A stretch of 64,000 nucleotides of DNA, taken from positions 585,067 to 649,066 of the forward strand of contig CAADRB010000055.1 of NCBI GenBank assembly GCA_900708905.1, in the 5' to 3' direction. The notes under the pieces were generated by a model. It did not search any database and was not told the origin of the DNA. It was given only the letters and a program-made list of their open reading frames with translations. Made by a program: the position numbers and the translations under genes. Positions 12,514-25,763 of this stretch are shown piece after piece. The DNA comes from Hymenolepis diminuta. Its lineage: Eukaryota; Platyhelminthes; Cestoda; Cyclophyllidea; Hymenolepididae. Every line of letters begins with the position of its first letter. The stretch's first letter is position 1.

Positions 12514-14204
12514 AGAGTCGCATCTTACCACAGCTACTTTGTTGATTTTCGAAGCACACTCTGGATACCATCATTTGTCGAGTACCGAATTCACCTTCTT
12601 ATTCTCTCGAAAAATTGCCTCTCGATGTGAAGTGACTTTCCTTTCTCAAGGCCACCAAATTAGCTAGATAGAGAGCGGGACAGTATTATTGCCATTGGCG
12701 TGATTGCCTATTAGTGGGTGGGCATGGTTATAAATATTTAATCTCCGTAATTTCTTTGAATTATGAGTAAGCGCGCATCAGGCGCTATAAATGGAAACTT
12801 CTGTCGGTAATTTGATTAGGGCAAATTAATCTGTTTAGTTAAAGGAAAAACCCTGGTTAAGTCAGTGTATAAAATGGAGTTTTTATGAGTGGTAACACTA
12901 GATTGGATTTAAATTCATCATTTTCATTTTTATGGAATTTTAAACTCATTCCATCGAATTTGTGAGACAATTATTCACTATGGATCAGAAAGCTGTGATA
13001 GTTTCCGTTTTACTTTGAATTGGGGTTGACTATTAATTTTTGTTTCTAATATTCCTTATATTACACTAACGGAAAAGGTTTGTGGAGCAACCATGCAAGA
13101 GTTCAATATATAACGTTCACTAGGACAGTATCTACCCCCATTTATTGCCTTTTTTATTCATGGTAATGCAAAAGACTTTCTCAAGTATCTCTGAACACAC
13201 GAAATAGCAAATACACCAGTAAGGGATGAAACGGGGGTCGAAAAGGAGTATGTAATGAAGTCAGAGGATCAAGGGAAGCATTGAGTTGTCTTCTTTCACT
13301 AAAGGGTATTAATCTAATTTATAATATCCAAGTGTTATAATACTGGATTTCTGTGATTTGATTCATGGATTTCTGGATATTCAGATATTCCGCGATATTC
13401 AGAGCATGTTGACCAGCTGATTTGACTACATAACACACCACAACAATAAGTTTATCCCCTTAAGTAACAGCTAGGCGATATTAGCTATGACGTCCTAACA
13501 TAACGTAATCCAAGATCTCCTAACAATACTTTTAATAGCACGTCATTTTTTAATAGCAATTCGGTCGAATAAACTTCCATCACATATATTGGATTAGTTT
13601 CAACGAAACTATAGCGCATAAGATGACAGATTCTGGCAATTATCACGGTTAAGACCTAGCCAAACTTACTAATCTGAGAAACTAGCCACAAATTTGCCTA
13701 TGTCGGTTAAATAAAAGGGCGTTGAGAGCCAAGACTCTCCAGTCTGACATGCTTCAAACAAATGGTGATGTGAACGAGACGTCGGTAACGACAACTGACA
13801 TCCCATGTCGTTATAGTTTCAAACAAAATTTGTCCTTAGCGCTTCGTTAAACACATATTTAAATTTTCTTACAGATTTCAGAACTCACATACTGCAGATA
13901 TATAATGTATAAAAGATTTGGTTATCCGAATGTTACTAGATTGATATTCCATTTAAGGCATCAGTCAGTAACGAATTTGCTTTTTTGTAAATATCAAAAT
14001 AAATGTAGACGAAAATTATTCAGTGAGGGTGTTCACTCCTCTATTAACTGCACAAGGGGTTCAATTTTAGACCAGTGAAAGGGAAATATTCCCACGACGA
14101 AGGGGCATTAAATATGGAATTATCAATTTGCTTGTAACATTCTACTGAACGCACATGGTGACTCATAAATTTGCGTTGTCATAATTTTCAGATGATCGTT
14201 TTTT

Positions 14205-14512
14205 TGCTTGCTCATTTGTCAAACAAAGAACGCAAAATCAATCAAATCCCTCATTTCACCATAATTTGACTCGTTATCACAGTCATATTTCCATTCGCTC
14301 AGTACTGGCGTTTGTTCTCTTCCTTTCCAGTTTTTAATTCTTCCTCCTTTTCTCACATTTTTTCCTTTTGTCCAATATAGACGTGTTCCAAGTCAACTCC
14401 TTATCTTCCAATTCGGGAAATGATATTGTATCATATTAGCCTTTAGGTAGATCATTAGTACTCTGAAAGCATGCCTAGTTTAATTTTGTCTGCTTCCTAA
14501 AGTAGCTGTACC
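14205..14512 (+). repeat. Interspersed repeat family R1, copy B
   Basis: It shares with copy A, in the same order, ACAAAGAACGCAAAATC (near 14223), a TCACAG motif, CTCAGTACTGGCG (near 14300), a pyrimidine-rich block with CTTCCTCCTTTTCTC, a segment beginning AACTCCTTATCTTC, ATATTAGCCTTTAGG, and the end motif CCTAAAGTAGCTG. The 3' half aligns particularly well with copy D, which shares ATTGTAT...TAGCCTTTAGG...ATCATT with small differences. The left end carries TTGCTCATTTG, also seen in copy D. Confidence 0.72.
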
Positions 14513-17500
14513 GACGAGTTTATTGCTACGTTATATTCCTAACACTGTTTGTATTCATTTTTAGTACATATGAATATGAACTTAGTAAATAATGCCTCTT
14601 GAGTCAGCGATAATCATCTTTTCGTATTTCGTAAAATTATAAATCGGATCACATATAAATTAACTTTATTAATCAGTTAGCTTTAAAACATTAATATATA
14701 GCCTAACACGTTTTCGAATTTTGTTTGAAGTTGATTAATTGGCCAGTTAGCTAATTAAAACGTCTACACCTCCTCTCTTTTCTAACCCTCGCAAACACAG
14801 TTTTCGTGAGGTCACTTCATAAATACTTGCAAACGACCGACCGCAGGGGTCATAACTTCAATAAAACCGCCTGCAAACTCTGCACTTTTTCTTTCCTCCG
14901 CATGTGGTCAGTTAATGAGGTAAAAATATACCCGATAGCAGCGATTGGTTTATCCTTACAGATCCATTGGCCCGTGTGCCTCTATGGTGTCAAAATAATA
15001 TTTGCTGCTGTTTGGGTTTTAGTAAAGAGGAAAAATATTCTGGTTTATTTTCCACAGTATCTCCCATCGGCATCTCCCTCTTACATAACTGGTGATTTGT
15101 GAAGTTCAAAAAATTAGCAAATACTCTTTTTATCACAACTGATTTCTCATGAGAAAATAAGCTTTAGTTGGGTTGCAATATTTAAGCGCATTTAATAAAA
15201 GTACAGTTTTGAAAACTCTCTAACCGAAAGTGCGGCTTCAGCCTAGTGATATATGGATAGAGTTGGGAGATTTATTAATTAAAAGGGTCGTAAGATTCTA
15301 AAGAACAAGGCAAATGCACAGCGTTAAATGTAGCAATTTGTCAGCATTGCTCACTGAAGCTAGTTGTATTTGTACATCCACTTGAAGCTATACTGACAAC
15401 AACTGGTGTTTGATTAAGTTAAGGAAAAGTTTTTGGGTATCACTGTTGAGTTACCAAGATGATCATACCTCCTTATTAAACGCAACCGGAAACACAGTTC
15501 ATCTTCCTTCCGTATGAATTCATTAAACCACCAAATCAATATCAAAATATTCCTAAGTAAGGAATACCTGCTTGATATATCTTGATATCTAATTGCTTTT
15601 CATTTTCAGAAGACGTGAAATTGACCCCAATAAAAATCGCGCAATGTTGTTGTCTGTGTGCGAAGTTTCACAGAAAGGGAAACAGTGCTCTTTCACTAAA
15701 GTGGAGTTCACGTCAGATTTCTGAATGCTTCAAAGCTTACATGTGCTCCCACAAATAACTTTCAAGAACTTTAGTCTTTGTCCAGACTCAGTGTATCTTT
15801 CACCGGAAACTCAAAAATTTCATAGTTTAAATAATTGATAATAGTAATTAACTAATAATTAGAGCACTTTTTCTGACTATATGCACCACACTTCAGCTCA
15901 CAGTGAATTCGTGAGAAACTATATTTCACGCCAGGGTCGAGAACTAGGACCACTAATCGATTGGATCATTCTTCTAAGAGAAAACATGGGAAATTAATCA
16001 TACATTTGGTACTGAACATGCATGGAGCAACAGGACCTCTGGTTTAAATAAAAATAACAACAACCGCACTATGCTCAGAATAAAACGCTCCGATAGCGGT
16101 CAGTAAACAGAAAAAAAGAAATAATAATAGCTTTAGATTTCAGAATAACTATTTAATTTTATACAAAATTTGAGCCACGGAAATTGATGTTGGCTGTAGA
16201 AAAAACTGTAGGTGCCCATTCCAGTGAATATATATTTACTGCTCTCCCATTGGTTCACTATTTTTTTGTATCTACATTAAATTTAAAATGTGAACAATTT
16301 TTTGAAAGAATAGCAAATCGGGACTGATTTTAGCCATTTAATAAAGCAAAAAAACAGTGAATATCTGTCTGAGATAAAAACCCAATTAATCAAGTATCCA
16401 TTCTCTACGCATACAAGTACGAGATAACAATTGAATTAAAAACGAAGATAAAATTATAGATTGCTCGAATTCCGTCGACCTCTAACTGGTCTTTAGTTGA
16501 ATCATTTCTAAATCAGTATCCTATTTCAAATGCTTGATAACTATTGGGCCTTATTATTAAGACCCGATATTTTATTTTGAAAACTGGGAGGTGCATGCTA
16601 TTTTTCTCGGCTCATAAAGTACACCTGTATAAATACTGGATATTCAGTATCCAGTATCCGGGCCTACCGATTCCAAAATTCAAGAAATGGCTCGTTACAT
16701 TATCAACTCCAATTATACTCTAAAAATCTCCGCTGGTGATTCATTCAATTCATTTATAAGTGAGCACTTTTAGAGAGATCTTTGGCTGAATCTAACACTG
16801 AAAACTCGGATTAAATCAGTCACAAACAGGAATTAACTAATTACAAATTACTATTACAGGATGAATTTTAATTGAGAATAAAAAGAATGAGAAGGAATCC
16901 AGTCATTTCCTTGTACTAGATGATTTCGGCTCCTTCAAAAATTAATTTAACATTACCCATAGTAAAGGAAAATTCAACATTTTTCTTAATGGGTGGCAAG
17001 ATCACATTGCTATTGGATAATTTATCCAGAAAATAGGAAATATCCGAAATTTGGAACTAAATAAATTTGTTGTAGTTCCCCTCATCCACGAGGGCATGTT
17101 GAAAAGGCAGAAGATCAATCCTAAGGTATCGTCTTTATAACTTCTCCCATTTCCTCCGCAATCATTATTATTATTATGACATTATTACAATAAAGATGTT
17201 TGCTAAGTGAATGGCAGATTGAAAAAATTTAGGCCAATATTCGGGAGCCAGATAACTAAGACAATTCGATAAGTGACCTAACGGAAAATGAGTCATAAGT
17301 ATAACAAGATGAAACTAAGACTATTCGAAAAGTTATAAAAGACAATGACACCATAGGAGCTTATTAAAGAACAGTTTCAATATTTGATTTCGATCAGGGT
17401 CATGACATTTTTAGATCGACCATCTTTCCCTTAAAGTTCCACGATGCTCCCCTTTTTTGTTTTTATTTTTTGTTCGTTAATTAGAAGAATTACAGCAGGT

Positions 17501-18386
17501 ATGATTTATAAAGTGAGATGCATAACTTTATATGGGGATTAAGATAGTGGTAATATAAATTTGAAAATTTCGATCTTGAAAGCAAAGGTTTTCCCATATA
17601 TCAAAAGCGATTGGTGCCCTTTTGCATTTAGACTATCCTACTTTGAGAAATTTGAGAACTTAAGTTTGAGGGCAGTTGGGTGATAGTTGTATAATCCCGA
17701 ATTCCAAAATGGTTCAAATTCCCATGATAGCAGAAGAAATCATACATCTGGAGTTGATGAATTTTGAATATCTGTTGGTGATTCTGTAAGAGAGTACAAC
17801 TCTGTTCAATTCATATTTGATGAGTTACAGGGGCACTAGTCGGTATAAGCTGGGTTTGCAGCTATTACAAATTACCCAAACTCTTCTCCTTTTATTGAAT
17901 CCCTAAAATGAAAAGGTACTATTTGAACAGTGGGTGTTTAGTTTCTAATTTAACCTTTGTCGAGAAAAGGGAAGCGGTTCTGAAGCTAACTAACTTCGAT
18001 AAGCGCTGCTTTGTCCATAAGCCTCCATGGCTTGAGAAATCGGAAGCATTCTATTCTGTTAAAGATGAGCTATAAAGGAGCTCGTATAGAAGTCAAGAGT
18101 AAAGTCTTATATCTATCTGAATTTTCGTAATTTTGCGTTTTACAGACCTGTTTGCATTTTTTTGACAGCAAAAGAAAGTATACACCCAATTTTACCTTTT
18201 TCAAATGAGTCGGAGTGAAGGTTTGAAAACTGACTGATTTTACGACTAGTTGCTCAGTCACAGCAGAAGTCACACGAGCATTATTTAATTTAATCTTTTT
18301 CAGAAAAAAAGCATTTGTTTTCACACATATTTGTTTAAAAGTTCAAATATTTGGAAAGGTCAGCCTGGCTGTAATTATATTTCTAG

Positions 18387-18467
18387 ACATTTTTGGCAAG
18401 AAATGTGGCATTCGTTTAGATATACTCCCGGAAACAGGATTTCAAGAGGATGTGATTTTCTTTAAAT
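18387..18467 (+). CDS. Candidate internal exon, unidentified protein
   Basis: This is an 81-bp segment between a good acceptor (TTATATTTCTAG) and the donor T|GTAAGTAAA. The only frame open throughout reads IFGKKCGIRLDILPETGFQ followed by EDVIFFK, entering and leaving in phase 1. The codons include GGC, CTC, CCG and GAG, which is unlike the surrounding AT-rich background and favours real coding. I recognise no family. It lies on the strand opposite the candidate membrane-protein gene and inside its presumed intron, so it would be a nested gene, a relic, or a false positive. Confidence 0.3.
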
Positions 18468-18521
18468 GTAAGTAAATTTAGAGCTATATATTTAAATATT
18501 TGTTATGACAATATTAATAAG

Positions 18522-18547
18522 ATATATATATATATATACGTATATAA
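18522..18547. repeat. (TA)n microsatellite
   Basis: Alternating TA with one CG interruption, about 26 bases. Confidence 0.85.
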
Positions 18548-21484
18548 TTTTCTCAAAGTTCTGATGATATAATGAACCATGAAGCAGCATACAAAACTGC
18601 TTCGTGTAACTATTTAGCTTTCTATACTAACACTCGTAATTAAAGTACTAGTAAAACTCCCTGCTTCCCTAAATAAATATCAATTTCCGTTTCACTGATT
18701 ATCCACCTACCTGCGTTCATAAGAAAATTAATGGTGAAATGAATATGTATGCATCTTGAATTTTCGGTGGCCCATACTTGGGTGGGCAATACTTGACCGT
18801 TACATTCTTGAGTCTTATTCGACATCAGGTCATAGTATTCGGAAAATGATTTCGCGGTCCACTAATTTTACTTTTATTACTTATGACATTACAAAATATC
18901 ACAATTATTCATAACGAGTAAGCATCTTTAAATGAATTTCAATATGAGATCTTTAAATTTAGATTTTACTCTTTCCGCTTTTCTGGTATAGTTTACTGCA
19001 GCATATTATAATTTTCCGGTGTCCAAATTTCAGGATTTGTCCAATATTTCCCGAGAGAAATCATTTTTACAGTATCCAGTTTATTAATTTTGATGGTCGG
19101 TCATCCACTTTAGATACACATTTTCTTGAAATAGCCAAAATACTAGCAAGGGACCTAACTTGCTTATACTATAGCGGAGCCCATTAAAGTTAGTATAGGT
19201 AGAACTCGAATTCGTTATAGAATTACCAAGAGAAATGGCTAATATCAATCATCAGAAAACCGCTTGAATATGTGACCTAATTAAGAAATGATCAGCATAA
19301 TCGATAAAAAGTTATTCGAATTTCATTGAACTGAAGCGGATTCAGACCTTGATGTAACTTCCGTTCAGAATGGGGAGAAAGAAAATATTCGTTCTCTTTG
19401 AAGCGTCCTTTCATTGTCTAAATGTTTCTTTTTCGTTTCTAACCAATAACAATAACCACTTCTTTCAAAAACTTTCTTAATAAGCACATTGACGACACTT
19501 TATCCTTCCTACTCAATCTAATCGTTCTTCCGCAGGAAAGAGGAGCATTTCTGTTAAGAAAAAAGCTGGGGAATATCTGTATCTTAAAACCCTCAGTTCA
19601 AAGGATTTGAGGACTGAAAATATGCCTCGAAGGTAATTTAAAATAAAATTACCTGCGTTAATCATCGTTATACATAACTGAACCAGACAATTAATGTTTT
19701 TTTTTCGAAAAATAGATTATTTGCCTGATTATATGCGGCTGAATCATGCTCACACATATGTAAGTGTGCAAACAAATGCACAACTCAGCTTGGCAGCATC
19801 TTTTTGCGCCCTAGTTTCCATCTGTACGTGTGTGAGTCTGGTAACCGGAATTGAAAAGACTGATTTGCACTTGGCTAGACAAGTAATTTATTGTTAAAGT
19901 ATGTTAATATTTGCCCGAGAATTCACTAAAAAAAGGGCCGTTCAGTGTGTTGTGAGAAGGTCAAGGCTGAGAAACCATGACGGAGCTATTTCTCTATTTT
20001 TCTGTAAGCTAAATAGATTGTTTCATTATCATAAATTTTGAGAGAAGCCATGACATGGATAGGATACGCATATTTGGAATAATAACTATTACTGCCATGA
20101 GTTTGGCAGTAGGGAATTTACTGAGAAGTCATCCCACTTCATCAATTGCATTTATATGAAGATCTCTAAACCGCATTGTCGTCGATGCTGGGATCTCAGA
20201 TTCTGAGGTGGATGAATTTTCTATCCTTTCATATGTGGGTCCGTGGCCATTGACAGTAAACTCATTACCTGTTTGATAAGACTGATAAACTGATAATGTG
20301 GCGATAGCGATATCGAATACTAGTGCTTGCTGTAAGCCATTACATAAGATCTGATGTTTTACTTTTAAAGGGATTCATACTTTACCTTGAGGTAAAATAA
20401 CTTAAAATAAGAGCCAAACTTATTTTCATTTTTAGTGTAATTTTTTGCTTTATGTGCAAAATGTCCAAAAAATAGTTCTAATTGTTGCTAGGGCTCACAT
20501 ACACTGGCTCAGTCCGGAATCAGGGTTGTTGGCCCAGCCACCCGCCTCTTGAGCATGCCTAACAACAGGGATTCTTCTCACATTCTTTCACAGTTTCCAT
20601 ATGGCTCTTCAGCCTAGCTACTCAATTTGGACCACTGACGATCTCTCTAGAAGACAGTGAAAACAACGGAAAAATAATTAAGTCCCAACTCAACATGAAT
20701 ATCAGCTGAATACGTTATCAACTGCACACCTACAACATCCGGTCTATGTACCAATAAAAGTTCATCAGCCTTCATGTAAAATTTCACGTAAGTTTCAACT
20801 CAGCAGCCCTCAGCTGAAAAGTTCAATTTCCTCCTCTCTTTCTTATAATTCTCCTTAACAAATCTATCATTTGTACTTAATCCCCTGCTTCTCATTTGCT
20901 TTTAAGTAGACCTTTTTTGCGATTTAAAATAGAGTTAGAAGTAGCTGCTCCTTTTCAAAAAAGCAGATAATCTTTAACTAGTTTTTTCTAAAGAAATTGG
21001 AGATTGAGGTGCAGTATTGTAGAATCTATTGCCTTTTGGCAGTACAGTTCTTGGTAGTCTTCAAATCGATCCGATCATGTACTTCTGAAATTATTCAACA
21101 CCATCTTTGCACACAATTATTTTCCAAACTTCAAATTACGCGACTAACATGATGCTTTCATCAACATTTGAACGCCCTTATGGGAAATTCATTTCAATCA
21201 ATATTTATAAATGAATCGGTGTAATACAAAATACTGTTACTTATTTTAATGGCTTTTGGCCAAAAGAATGAAATCATAAATTTCCAAATGGATGCAAACG
21301 TAAGAGTAAATTGTCCCTAAATTTACATTATTTAAGTATGGATGTCATTTTCTAGTCTCCATATAAATTTATTTACTCTTAAGGAAGATATTTATTGCAT
21401 GAAATAATGCAAAGAGAGGAGTGATATTGTTAAGTTGCACAATAACCTGTCTTAATAAAATATTCCCCTAAAACAAAGGTTCAC

Positions 21485-21942
21485 CAAATCCCTCGAGATA
21501 CAAACCGGTCATCGCAATAAGTAAAAGTGGTAGCAGTTTGTAAGATTGCTTAGCTGCTCGCATGAATAATTCATTAACGAAATATTGAGGATCAGTGTAA
21601 CATATGATCTGATCCCATTTCCAGTAATAATTCGTTTTTATATGCTCGGGAAAATTCCAGTTGAGTAAAAGTTTTGTGCAATTGCATCTACTTGAAAATA
21701 TTTCAATTGGACTGTATGTATCGAATATTCCAAGCAGGAACCCTTTGCTCCAATCTCTAAATGCTTTTAAGACTTTATTGCTCTTTCTCTTTCTCGCCTT
21801 AAAATCATAGAAGTGACTTCTTTTTATTATGTTAGTTTCTGGTCCAGCTACTATTAATAGAGCGAATATTGCTAATATTGGGAATGTCCAGTACACTGAA
21901 AACTCATTCAAGTATTTTAATGAATACGTCTTTTGAAACCCC
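21485..21942 (-). CDS. Large exon of a multi-pass membrane protein, TMEM135-like (tentative)
   Basis: This is the longest open segment in the window outside known patterns: about 170 codons including sequence upstream of the first start-like codon. A rough estimate from the base composition gives a few percent chance of such a length at random anywhere in the window. The peptide has a hydrophobic span (VYWTFPILAIFALLIVAG), a basic stretch (KARKRKSNK), then SSRCNCTKLLLNWN, and ends with NELFMRAAKQSYKLLPLLLI and a possible donor at GGATTTG|GTGAAC. An early Cys, a Trp a few residues later, and then a Phe-x-Arg...Lys...Tyr helix resemble the N-terminal Cys-rich part of TMEM135; this is from memory and weak. 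A plausible acceptor (AACAG|GGGG) precedes it. It lies upstream of, and in the right order with, the membrane exon at 9.4-10.0 kb. An unrelated fast-evolving membrane protein is equally possible. Confidence 0.45.
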
Positions 21943-21999
21943 CTGTTCTGCTCTGTTCTTCTTCTCCCCTCTTATCTACTTAAATTTTAATCTCCTCCA

Positions 22000-24900
22000 T
22001 TGAGCGGGATGGACAGTTGTACTGGTCATGTCTGGCTAACAAAGAGGTGATAGAATGAGAATGTTTTAACGTAGATTCCTCAAGGTACTACACGTCTACC
22101 GATTATGAGCTTCAAAAAACAATTTTTAAATGTACTTGCGATAATTCAGTCTCCTATTCCACCCCTGAACCTTATTTTTTATTACATTAACTGACGATCC
22201 CAACTTCTTACAGTAATATCAGACTCTTTTAAAGTTGCATGGTTGGTGAACAATATGTACGCACATGTTTTTATATCTTAAAATATAGATTGTTAATTTT
22301 CAATTAAAATGTTTAAGAGCTCAATTTAAGATTAATTTTCCCTTATTATTAGAGTGTTAATTCGTTCATGATGTCTACAACGACTAGTAATAACATGAAT
22401 GATCATTATCAACGCGCTATATATTGGATGAGTGAACATTTCATACATTTGAGGTTATAATAAAATAGCTTACTCTAATGAAAAATTGAAAATGCAAAGA
22501 TCTGAAAAGCTACCGACAGTGAGGAAAGTTTCTCAATACTTTAAACAACAGACTTGGTCTATTTGACGTTAAGTACTTATTGTAATTAGAAGTCATTCCG
22601 ATAACCAGTGTTAAATTAATTAGTAAAATTAGATCAGATTTAAGAAATTTAAGTAAAATATCAAGTCAGTACCAGCTGCAGGGTTAAAAAATATTGAACT
22701 CTTTTTAATAAAGTTTTTTAATACTTTAGGATAGTGCATTTGCTTTTTTCAGTGTCTGCATTCACTTCTAACAAGTTCCTGGGAGTGAAGGGAAGAATTT
22801 TTTCCCACATTTATGATTCTAGCATTTCTATGGTAGCAGTACGCAAGTCTGTCAACTTCAGACATCAATGGTGGCAGTTTTGAATATGCCTAAATTTTAT
22901 GTGACGAAAATCAAAATTTTAGCCGAAACAGTTATTTCCTGAAATTCATTGAATTCATTGTGCTTCAGTTTAATCAAAAGTAGGCAGAATCAATTAAGAG
23001 TTTCCTGCTCGGAAATACATGTGACACTTTAAACTGATGAAAATCATAAAAATGAAAAATTATAACAGATACAATAAAATACCCTAATTTGCAGCTAAAA
23101 TTTTAACTAATTCTATCTCTGTATAATTTTACTTTTTTGAAAAATTATTGATTGTAGCAATTTTGGTGTACTGTATTCAAATTTAGCATGGGCTTGTTTA
23201 AAACTTCTGCCCTTTTCCAAAAATTCTTGTTTGGAGGCACCTTTACTTTCCCTTATCATGAATCTTAGTAATATTGTTCACCTCAAGGTTGGTCATCTTA
23301 CTTGTTTTTTAGCGGTTTTCGATAATTTAATGCTCAACTGCCTCTCACAGCTTCACTTTCATCAGTTACTATGAGAATTTAATACAGTCATTAAATCAGA
23401 AACCATCCCTTATTACAAATCGTCGCTATCCCCACCAGCGGCCATGGTTCTAGCGCCCCCTTCTAACACGTATCTCTACGTTAATGACGACCTTTATCCC
23501 CCTTTTAAAGATATTACTGTTGGCTATATACAGGTGCTTACAATTGTAGAACTTATCGGTTAATTAACTAGTTAGTTATTGCAGTATCGGGGAGATTGCT
23601 TTCTTTTGCACCTATAAACGGAACGTTTAATGCACAATAGATGAACCCCTTGGACTTCGCTTAATTGAACTGATAATGTTCGATTCAATTTTTTAACTAG
23701 TATTTATAAAGGAGTGTGAAGAGGTAATTATTATGCTTGTTATGAAATTAGTTAGAGATTTTCTAAGACAAACAATATAAAGGGCTTTATTGTTTCATAT
23801 AAAACTGCCATTTGGTCTTATTTCAGTTCAATGTTGAAGTTATTAGTCCCTCACTAATTAAAAAATAGCTTATTAAAAATAATTATTGAGATAATCCAAT
23901 AGGATCTTACTATGGTTTTTTTTATTAATGTTCTTTTAATATTGTCTTTAGATACTTTCAATAAATGACATCTTATTCAATCAAACTCATAGTGGACTTC
24001 TACGTCTTTGGAAGTGTTTAAAAATTCTGTGATGGTTTATTCAAAAACTGCTAACAACAACAAGTGAAATATAACAACTACTTCACTCAGTTAGTTAGTT
24101 AAAATCATATCAATAGGAGAAGAGAGGCAGCGAGACTCTATATCATAGAAATAGTATAGAATTTCTTTCACATTAAATGGAAAAAAACGCCAATAAAGAT
24201 TTTAAATGAATTATTCTACTTTTTGACTTCCTGACGTATCTGAAATCCAAATACTTATTTTCTGAGGTGAAAAAGATTTTACCACAGAAGCCTGAAGGCA
24301 TATTATCATGCCCTCAACGAAAGTTTATAATAGCCGAAGGCAATACTTCTAAGCAAGCATTAAACTGAAAGAAACGAGAAATTCTCCGTTAAGGAAACGT
24401 GTTTAGGTCGATATATCATCTTTACTACATTAATGCATTTTGGCATTTAATACTTCATGAAGAAGATAATATTGAGTGTAGAAATCTGATATTCGGTGTT
24501 CTATGATGGAGGAAAGGGAAATATGCAAGGCCATTTCTTCGCTTAAACAAATAATACAACGCCCTATCCGTCTCTTAGACATGAACTTGGATAAAATCGC
24601 TCTTTACCAGATATTGTTCCAACAACTATGTTAGGTGTGCTTGAATCTAAACGTAAAAGTGAAAAATAATCTGTTCTATGGGGAGAGAACCACAGCATTC
24701 TCTCACCAATACCCAAAGGTATGAGTCAGATGTAGTTGTAACTATGGTAAAGCAGCAACTAAACTGTTTATAAACCTCTCTAGGTTGATTAATACTGATT
24801 GATTTCTATAAGGCTAGTCACAATAAAACCAAGCCTTAGTAATATACCCGATGTGAAATACATTTACTTAATATCTGGACGCGTCGAGTACAGGATAGAG

Positions 24901-25600
24901 TTGTCATAACAAACGAGTCAGTCCACACATTTGACTTTAAAGTTGGACACCAGTTAAATTATTTAAAATTTAATTGGCCAATTCTATCTAGACCTCAAAT
25001 TCTGACCTTTTAGTGCCATTGGATTGTGTGCGGCAAGTTACAGTTTTTGTTATAGTTGTTCAGCTGGAGATTTCACAATCGAAAGAACTTATAATGTCCC
25101 ATGATTAGTTATAATTTGAATCACTGCTTCATTGCGTCTGTTAAAAATATTTCTTTATAAGTTACCAATATAAATTTTTATTAATTTTTACTTAATGGAT
25201 GTAATTAGCCTGGTGAAGCATCACGTAAACATGACATCATTATTTTGGCATACCACATGCTAGAATAATGAGTGTGACATAATTACGTATGCAGGCTCGG
25301 ATTTTTGAAATACGTTCATTACGAACCCATGACCATAGAAACAGGGAGTTATCAAACGTCTCTCCAGGAAGATGGGAGGAATTCTTGGAACATATTTGAA
25401 TGAGAACCTCAATTAATTGAACCCTATCGATCATCATAAAATAAGTAATCTCTGGAGAGGTGGACAAGAGTTTTGATTCTATTAGGAGCTTTACTTATCG
25501 CAATTCCATGCTCTAACGAAAGTTCGTCGCAAAAATTCGAGTTTTTCCATATTCAGAAGTTATTCCTTTATCATTCCATTCATAATATTTACTTTAGAGC
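22000..25600. other. AT-rich non-coding DNA, nothing recognised
   Basis: No exon, RNA gene or repeat that I can support. The 75-codon frame at 25240-25467 (-) has no convincing splice borders. Confidence 0.5.
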
Positions 25601-25633
25601 TTGATTTTCCTCTAAACCGTGCAATATGGAAAG

Positions 25634-25763
25634 AACCCACCCAAGAAAGAGTGTGCTTTGTGTTGTCGTAGCAACAAGGACACAGAGACCGTCTTGAGCA
25701 AGGGAGGGCAACAGGGTATAATTAAGGAGGGAAATAAGGCGGGGCCAGTTCACGAGAGTAAAG
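25634..25763 (+). CDS. Cys-rich coding-like fragment, possible zinc-binding relic
   Basis: A segment of about 130 bases with a composition quite unlike its surroundings (rich in A and G, poor in T). It reads NPPKKECALCCRSNKDTE, then a KGGQQGI motif, EGNKAG and PVHESK, and ends at a possible donor AAAG|GTAGAT. The CxxCC pair followed about 30 residues later by VH recalls the N-terminal zinc-binding region of uncharacterised, often repetitive, invertebrate proteins in which VH is followed by a Cys-Arg pair. Here the expected second Cys is a Ser. This comparison is from memory and tentative. The only acceptor available (ATGGAAAG) is poor, so the segment may be a decayed fragment and not a working exon. 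Confidence 0.3.

Larger units (their letters stand above)
10530..18380. other. Non-coding stretch (probable intron of the minus-strand gene), apart from listed repeats
   Basis: Mostly AT-rich sequence with no exon I can support. It holds a (TG)n microsatellite near 11.73 kb, a locally G-rich patch at 12.30-12.51 kb and copy B of the R1 repeat at 14.21 kb. The 98-codon frame at 14806-15102 (+) and the 84-codon frame at 18070-18324 (-) lack convincing splice borders and a recognisable protein pattern. Confidence 0.45.

Noticed and set aside
12224..12545. Four overlapping ORFs on both strands
   Set aside because: They arise from the G-rich, stop-poor patch, and none shows a protein-like pattern or splice borders.
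14806..15102. 98-codon plus-strand ORF as an exon
   Set aside because: There is no acceptor near its start, and the translation does not read like a known domain.
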